From DATEMK01 sp035275625 (GTDB taxonomy: Bacteria; Bacteroidota; Bacteroidia; AKYH767-A; OLB10): 17,762 nucleotides of DNA. Made by a program: the position numbers and the translations under genes. Below the pieces are notes generated by a model. That model searched no databases, was not told where the DNA came from, and saw only the letters and a list, made by a program, of their open reading frames with translations. The DNA is taken from assembly GCA_035275625.1 (NCBI GenBank), contig DATEMK010000121.1:1-17762 (forward strand), read 5' to 3'. Positions 14,801-17,762 of the stretch are shown here, in pieces (position 1 is the first letter of the stretch; every line of letters begins with the position of its first letter).

Positions 14801-15339
14801 TTCTTGTTAAAAAAATCAAACCGAATTTTAAAGTGCTCGGAAAAAAAGTGGGCGCTATGATGAAAGATGTTGCTGCTGCGATACCGGGTCTTTCAAACGA
14901 TGATATCGCAAAGTTTGAACGGGAAGGAAATTTTGAACTGCAATTAAAAAATCAGAAAATAAACCTGGTTGCTGAAGACGTTGAAATCCTTTCGGAAGAT
15001 ATTCCAGGATGGCAGGTTACTTCGGATGGAAACATCACTGTCGCACTTGACACTTCAATAACTGAACAGCTACGCGAAGAAGGTATTGCCCGTGAATTAG
15101 TGAACCGGATCCAGAATATCCGCAAGGATAAAGGTTTTGAGGTGACTGATAAAATCCAGATAAGCATAAAGGCTCACGATTCCATTAACGCAGCCATATC
15201 TAATAATTTCACATATATTTGCACCGAAATTTTAGCGGCCTCTCTCAAAGTTGTTGAAAATCTTGAAGATGAAGATAGTATTGCTATTGAGGTTGATGAT
15301 AACATTCGCACATTAACAAGCATTAAGAAAAGTACATAG
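11881..15339 (+). CDS. ileS: Isoleucyl-tRNA synthetase, type 2-like, with swapped GIHH motif
   Basis: 1152 residues, a normal size for the long bacterial enzyme. It charges tRNA-Ile with isoleucine in the cytoplasm. Class I landmarks are in order: GPPSANGLPGIHH at 49-61, VKRKGGWDTHGLP, the editing domain with TTTPWTLPGN (240-249) and GTGIVHTASLFGADDF (from 351), AEGVDQTRGWFFTLH, KMSKR (687-691), the anticodon-binding region with NWYVRLSRRRFW, and a C-terminal extension (RVRQPLNRILLPIP onward) as in type 2 enzymes. The usual HxGH signature is replaced by GIHH (58-61). Two surface-type stretches, 224-234 (LPIGEDLGGA core) and 628-638 (LPFGEGWGGA core), are encoded by copies of one GC-rich palindromic element. 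It begins after its own promoter and is followed 46 bp later by the DksA-like gene, probably cotranscribed. Confidence 0.97.
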   Translation: MGAKKYPEFKQFDLPSIAKEILAKWEAEKTFEKSVEIREGKTPFTFYEGPPSANGLPGIHHVMSRTIKDLFCRYKTLQGYQVKRKGGWDTHGLPIEISVEKTLGITKEDIGKKISVEEYNKECRKEVMKYKNVWDDLTRKMGYWVDLEHPYITFENSYIETVWYLLKMFYEKGLLYKGYTIQPYSPAAGTGLSSHELNQPGTYRPIKDTTIVAQFRMLPERDKVLPIGEDLGGAYFLAWTTTPWTLPGNCALAVGEKIKYVFVQTFNPYTFEPLTVILAKDLSGKFFPEKNAELKLEDYKSGDKAIPFKVIGEVTGKDLKGIKYEQLMPYVQPNGKAFEVILGDFVSTEDGTGIVHTASLFGADDFRVCNENNIASVMVKDENGNPSPLVDKRGRFVKEVTDFAREYVRTEYLTEAEKEAERKKQGGEKYLSVDERIAIKLKKENKAFKVEKYEHSYPHCWRTDKPILYYPLDSWFIKTTACKERLIELNNTINWKPASTGTGRFGNWLENLVDWNLSRSRFWGIPLPIWRTEDKKEEICIGSIEELKKEIEKSIAAGFMDKSHLEHVDASKTDFDLHRPYVDNIILVSVTGKKMFRELDLIDVWFDSGAMPYAQWGLDYDKMRGGNSLPFGEGWGGAFPADFIAEGVDQTRGWFFTLHVIAVMLFDSVAFKNVMSNGLVLDKAGNKMSKRLGNTVDPFETISKYGPDATRWYLISNAQPWDNLKFNEEGIADEQRKLFGTLYNTYSFFALYANIDNFFINEQDIVPVKERAELDRWIISKLHSLVKDVTGYYDDYEPTKAARVIEEFVDAHLSNWYVRLSRRRFWRSEMSKDKKAAYETLFECLMVTAQLMSPVAPFFSDWLYRNLSDEVRDFAKKNNTPLAQDSVHLSLMTKAEEDVIDKSLEERMDLAQKISSMVLSLRKKVNIRVRQPLNRILLPIPDNSFKKNVEAIKHLILAEVNVKQVEYISDTSGLLVKKIKPNFKVLGKKVGAMMKDVAAAIPGLSNDDIAKFEREGNFELQLKNQKINLVAEDVEILSEDIPGWQVTSDGNITVALDTSITEQLREEGIARELVNRIQNIRKDKGFEVTDKIQISIKAHDSINAAISNNFTYICTEILAASLKVVENLEDEDSIAIEVDDNIRTLTSIKKST
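12551..12582. repeat. GC-rich palindromic element inside ileS, copy 1
   Basis: CCTCCCC-ATC-GGGGAGG hairpin (7-bp stem) followed by a G-rich tail ending GGTGGGGCT. It aligns without gaps to copy 2 at 26 of 32 positions. It is read in frame as LPIGEDLGGA, just before the editing-domain motif. Confidence 0.88.
13763..13794. repeat. GC-rich palindromic element inside ileS, copy 2
   Basis: CCCTCCCC-TTC-GGGGAGGG hairpin (8-bp stem) followed by CTGGGGTGGGGCT. Much richer in G+C than the surrounding gene. It is read in the same frame as copy 1, as LPFGEGWGGA, between GAMPYAQ and PADFIAEGVDQTRG. Confidence 0.9.
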
Positions 15340-15385
15340 GTCAACAAGGAATTACTCTTGCTGGCTGCTTTAACCCCCTAATATT

Positions 15386-16159
15386 ATGAAAAAAGCGAAA
15401 ACTGTAAAAGCTGCTAAGAAGTCAGCCAAGAAGGTTGTTAAAAGTAACAAAGCGGCAAAAAAGTCAAAACCATCAAAGGCTGCAAAATCTTCCAAAAAAG
15501 CGAAGCCGGATAAAGTTAAAAAAGCGCCTGCAGGAAAGTTAAAATCTTCCAAATCAAAGGCTCCTAAGCTGATAAAGAAAGCTGTAAAAAAAGTGGTGAA
15601 GAAAACGGTGAAGAAAATTGCAGTAAAAAAAGCAGTAAAGTCTTCGAAACGTGTTGTGGAAAAAAAAGAAAAATTAAAATCAATAAAATCAATAAAATCA
15701 ATAATCCCCGTAAGGGAAGAAACCAGAATGAAAGAAATTCCGAAGAAAAAAATAACCGATAAAACTGTAAGCGAAATGCCGGTAAGGTCGCGTTATAAAG
15801 ATGAAGAGTTGAAAGAATTTAAAGAACTCCTTTTGCATAAGCTTGAAGATGCAAAAAAAGAATTAGGCAATTTACAATCCGCTATCCTTAATGCAAACGA
15901 ACACGGCACAGATGATACAGCAAGCACATTTAAAATGCTTGAAGATGGGTCCGATACACTTGCCAAGGAAGAAGCCAGCCAGCTGGCACAGCGTCAGCGC
16001 AAATTTATCGAGCAGTTAGAAAATGCTTTGGTGAGAATTGAAAACAAGACGTATGGTATTTGCCGCGTTACAGGAAAGCTCATCCCGAAAGAACGTCTGC
16101 GTGCTGTTCCTCATACCACGCAAAGTATGGAAGCTAAAATGAAGCAGTACTCCGACTGA
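15386..16159 (+). CDS. TraR/DksA-like protein with long lysine-rich N-terminal tail
   Basis: 257 residues. The first about 115 are almost entirely Lys, Ala, Ser and Val (AKKSAKKVVKS, KKAVKKVVKKTVKKIAVKK), resembling histone H1-type or HU-like tails that bind nucleic acid. From about 135 a coiled-coil region (KDEELKEFKELLLHKLEDAKKELGNL), a turn with DDTAS and a second helix (EEASQLAQRQRKFIEQLENALVRIE) match the DksA coiled-coil hairpin. The C-terminus (YGICRVTGKLIPKERLRAVPHTTQ) is the DksA zinc-finger region with only one cysteine (226), so no four-cysteine zinc site can form. Such proteins may act on RNA polymerase's secondary channel; with this tail, nucleoid binding is also possible (inference). 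It lies 46 bp after ileS and 86 bp before lspA, an order I recall from other Bacteroidota. Confidence 0.88.
   Translation: MKKAKTVKAAKKSAKKVVKSNKAAKKSKPSKAAKSSKKAKPDKVKKAPAGKLKSSKSKAPKLIKKAVKKVVKKTVKKIAVKKAVKSSKRVVEKKEKLKSIKSIKSIIPVREETRMKEIPKKKITDKTVSEMPVRSRYKDEELKEFKELLLHKLEDAKKELGNLQSAILNANEHGTDDTASTFKMLEDGSDTLAKEEASQLAQRQRKFIEQLENALVRIENKTYGICRVTGKLIPKERLRAVPHTTQSMEAKMKQYSD
15676..15702. repeat. Three tandem copies of a 9-bp unit in the DksA-like gene
   Basis: AAAATCAAT is repeated three times without change, encoding KSIKSIKSI between the lysine-rich tail and the DksA core. Length changes by slippage would stay in frame and would only alter the linker. Confidence 0.85.
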
Positions 16160-16179
16160 GAAAATACGTTATTGGGTTG

Positions 16180-16214
16180 TTAAGTTATTGAGTAATTGTA
16201 ATAAGATAACTTAA
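16180..16214. repeat. AT-rich inverted repeat between the DksA-like gene and lspA
   Basis: In the 86-bp gap (16160-16245) TTAAGTTAT (16180-16188) pairs with ATAACTTAA (16206-16214) around a 17-base loop, within many variants of GTTATT/AATAAC. It is too AT-rich for a strong terminator and may be a decayed dispersed repeat. No -7 box for lspA is seen. Confidence 0.45.
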
Positions 16215-16245
16215 TAACTTTATAACATAATAACTCTTTTCATTC

Positions 16246-16920
16246 TTGAAAAAGCCATTATTCATAATTCTGCTGATCCTTCTCATTGACCAGTGTGTCA
16301 AATTTTGGGTGAAGACCACTATGTACATTGGCCAGGAATATCATATAGCAGGAAACTGGTTCATCATTCATTTTACTGAAAATAACGGCATGGCTTTCGG
16401 GATGGAACTGCTGGAAGGCCCGGCAGGAAAATTATTTCTGAGCCTGTTCCGGATTTTTGCAGTGCTTGGAATAGGTGTTTATCTTTATACATTAGTAAAA
16501 AGAAAATCGAATCCAAAGCTTGTTATAAGCATGTCTCTCATTTTTGCAGGTGCAACGGGGAATATTATTGACAGTATTTTTTACGGAAAAATTTTTTCAT
16601 CCAGCGAATACCAGGTGGCAAGTTTGTTTCCTGCAGAAGGCGGTTATGCAAATTTCCTTCATGGAAAAGTAGTGGATATGTTTTATTTTCCAATAATTGA
16701 AGGACATTTTCCACAATGGTTTCCTTTTTGGGGAGGAGAAGATTTTATATTCTTCCGGCCGGTATTCAATATTGCAGATTCCTCCATCACGATCGGTGTA
16801 TTTATGATTTTGATTTTTCAGTCTACTATTTTCCATCATGAAAAGAAAGAAGAAATTCAAACAGAGAATTTTTCAGATAACTTTCTGAGCCCGGAATCTT
16901 TAGTACAGGTTCAAAAATAA
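16246..16920 (+). CDS. lspA: Lipoprotein signal peptidase II
   Basis: 224 residues from TTG 16246; the first ATG (16321) would remove the first membrane segment and the conserved DQ..K. The enzyme is an inner-membrane aspartic protease that cleaves the signal peptide from diacylglyceryl-modified prolipoproteins, such as the one at 10469. Motifs: DQCVK (15-19), TENNGMAFG (44-52), GATGNIIDS (102-110) and FRPVFNIADSSITIG (170-184). Asp109 and Asp178 should be the catalytic pair. Four membrane segments are visible. It is longer than the E. coli enzyme (164 residues) because of an insertion at about 113-165 with VVDMFYFP, usual in Bacteroidota, and a polar C-terminal tail from about 197. It is the last gene of the ileS group and ends 9 bp from a convergent gene. 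Confidence 0.96.
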   Translation: MKKPLFIILLILLIDQCVKFWVKTTMYIGQEYHIAGNWFIIHFTENNGMAFGMELLEGPAGKLFLSLFRIFAVLGIGVYLYTLVKRKSNPKLVISMSLIFAGATGNIIDSIFYGKIFSSSEYQVASLFPAEGGYANFLHGKVVDMFYFPIIEGHFPQWFPFWGGEDFIFFRPVFNIADSSITIGVFMILIFQSTIFHHEKKEEIQTENFSDNFLSPESLVQVQK

Positions 16921-16929
16921 TTTTCAGGA

Positions 16930-17762
16930 TTAAAATAATTGTTTTGCAAAATTTTTTGTAAAACTTTTCCTGAAACACAAATCATTGTAGTAATCCTGTT
17001 CAGGCAAATAATAAATTTCAAATCCTTCCTGTTGTTTTGCTTTTAAATAATTTTCGTCTTTATAATAAACAAGCAAAACATTTGAAGGCAGCGAATCAGT
17101 TTTGGCAAGAATGTCATTCATCCAAAAACCGGAAATGATCACAGCCTTTTCGGTAATTTTTTTTAATTGTCCCGTCACATTTTCCGAAAACTCCATTTTA
17201 TTTCTTCTCTTATGCAGATCGGCAATTACAGGTCCCCTTAAAAAATCAATAGACACATTTGGTCCCGCAATTTTAAAATCATAGCTCAATGAAGAAGGAG
17301 TTGATCCGCGCAGGCTGTCATTCAGATTGATGCCAATAAAAAAAGAAGAAAAAATTACGGAGAATGAAAGGGCGATAAAAAAGAACTTGCCAAAGAATAA
17401 ACGGAACAAAATAATTACAAATGGAATCACCGGTATAAGATAAGCAGCTTTATGAGGTTCCAATGCGTAAGCAATCGAATACAGCAGCAATACAAGGAGG
17501 CAAAATAGAATAAGCTTTTTCTTTTGCTCATTCATCAAAATCCTTTTTACTGTTTTTCTTTTTTTCCTGATAAATAGTATCAATACAGTAAGTATATCCG
17601 TAAATGCGATGAAACCCCAAATGCCAATTGTGCATCGGAATAATGCTTTGCTTAATGGTGAATCAAACCAGTCAGCATAACTTAAAAACTCCACTCCGTA
17701 TTTTTTTAAAACAGGAATAAAAACGAGCAAAGAAATTAAAACTGTGGAAAGTGCAAGTTTCG
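16930..17762 (-). CDS. Polytopic membrane protein, C-terminal part, possibly GT-C glycosyltransferase-like
   Basis: The frame is open to the window edge, so the N-terminus is missing; a TTG at 17730 is internal, not a convincing start. At least 277 residues are visible. About four to five hydrophobic segments come first, including LILFCLLVLLLYSIAYAL and YLIPVIPFVIILFRLFF, then a soluble C-terminal domain of about 130 residues (from near NLNDSLRG to the end). The string LEPHKAAYLIPVIPF resembles the loop before late membrane helices in GT-C / ArnT-like (GT39, RgtA-type) glycosyltransferases, where a P(H/E)..YL.P..P pattern is common. That assignment is tentative, since the catalytic first loop is outside the window. 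It converges on lspA with a 9-bp gap. Confidence 0.6.
   Translation of the reverse strand, partial: KLALSTVLISLLVFIPVLKKYGVEFLSYADWFDSPLSKALFRCTIGIWGFIAFTDILTVLILFIRKKRKTVKRILMNEQKKKLILFCLLVLLLYSIAYALEPHKAAYLIPVIPFVIILFRLFFGKFFFIALSFSVIFSSFFIGINLNDSLRGSTPSSLSYDFKIAGPNVSIDFLRGPVIADLHKRRNKMEFSENVTGQLKKITEKAVIISGFWMNDILAKTDSLPSNVLLVYYKDENYLKAKQQEGFEIYYLPEQDYYNDLCFRKSFTKNFAKQLF

Noticed and set aside
15370..15552. Minus-strand open frame rich in Phe/Ala/Leu opposite the lysine tail
   Set aside because: It is the mirror of Lys/Ala codons on the plus strand and has no independent support.
17728..17730. TTG as true start of the right-edge membrane protein
   Set aside because: The frame stays open and hydrophobic to the window edge, so the gene most likely begins outside.

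Overview
The window looks like a chromosomal segment of an uncultured member of the Bacteroidota. Four things point there: C-terminal type IX secretion (T9SS) sorting tails, a DUF4476-type gene remnant, -7 promoter boxes of the TAnnTTTG type, and an ileS / TraR-DksA-like / lspA order that I recall as common in that phylum. The genus cannot be named from the sequence. The DNA is A+T-rich and Shine-Dalgarno sequences are weak or absent.

Left part (1-10360, minus strand). A broken DUF4476 gene with its own promoter lies at the left edge. To its right are six tandem paralogous genes, read right to left (called F, E, D, C, B, A here). Gaps are 7-11 bp, except 52 bp before A, so they probably form one operon driven from about 10380. 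Each encodes a signal peptide, six kelch-like repeats of about 62-81 residues (a predicted six-bladed beta-propeller) and a T9SS type A tail. All six should be exported and released or anchored at the cell surface. Blade-specific motifs are shared by position across the paralogs, so whole genes were duplicated. Signal peptides and tails, however, group the genes differently, which indicates recombination or gene conversion. The ligand is unknown.

Right part (10469-16920, plus strand). A small lipoprotein gene diverges from the kelch operon. It is followed by an EamA-family transporter, isoleucyl-tRNA synthetase (ileS, with a swapped GIHH active-site motif), a lysine-rich TraR/DksA-like protein and lipoprotein signal peptidase II (lspA). 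A polytopic membrane protein gene, possibly GT-C glycosyltransferase-like, converges from the right edge and is cut by it.

The most interesting signal is a set of short palindromic DNA elements inside coding sequences in frame. Two diverged copies of one GC-rich hairpin sit in ileS in the same reading frame, giving LPxGExxGGA peptides. Two more palindrome types lie in the sorting tails of kelch genes A, B and E. A 21-bp hairpin-bearing indel lies in the signal peptides of C and D. Together they resemble a guild of protein-embedded mobile palindromes, analogous to Rickettsia palindromic elements.
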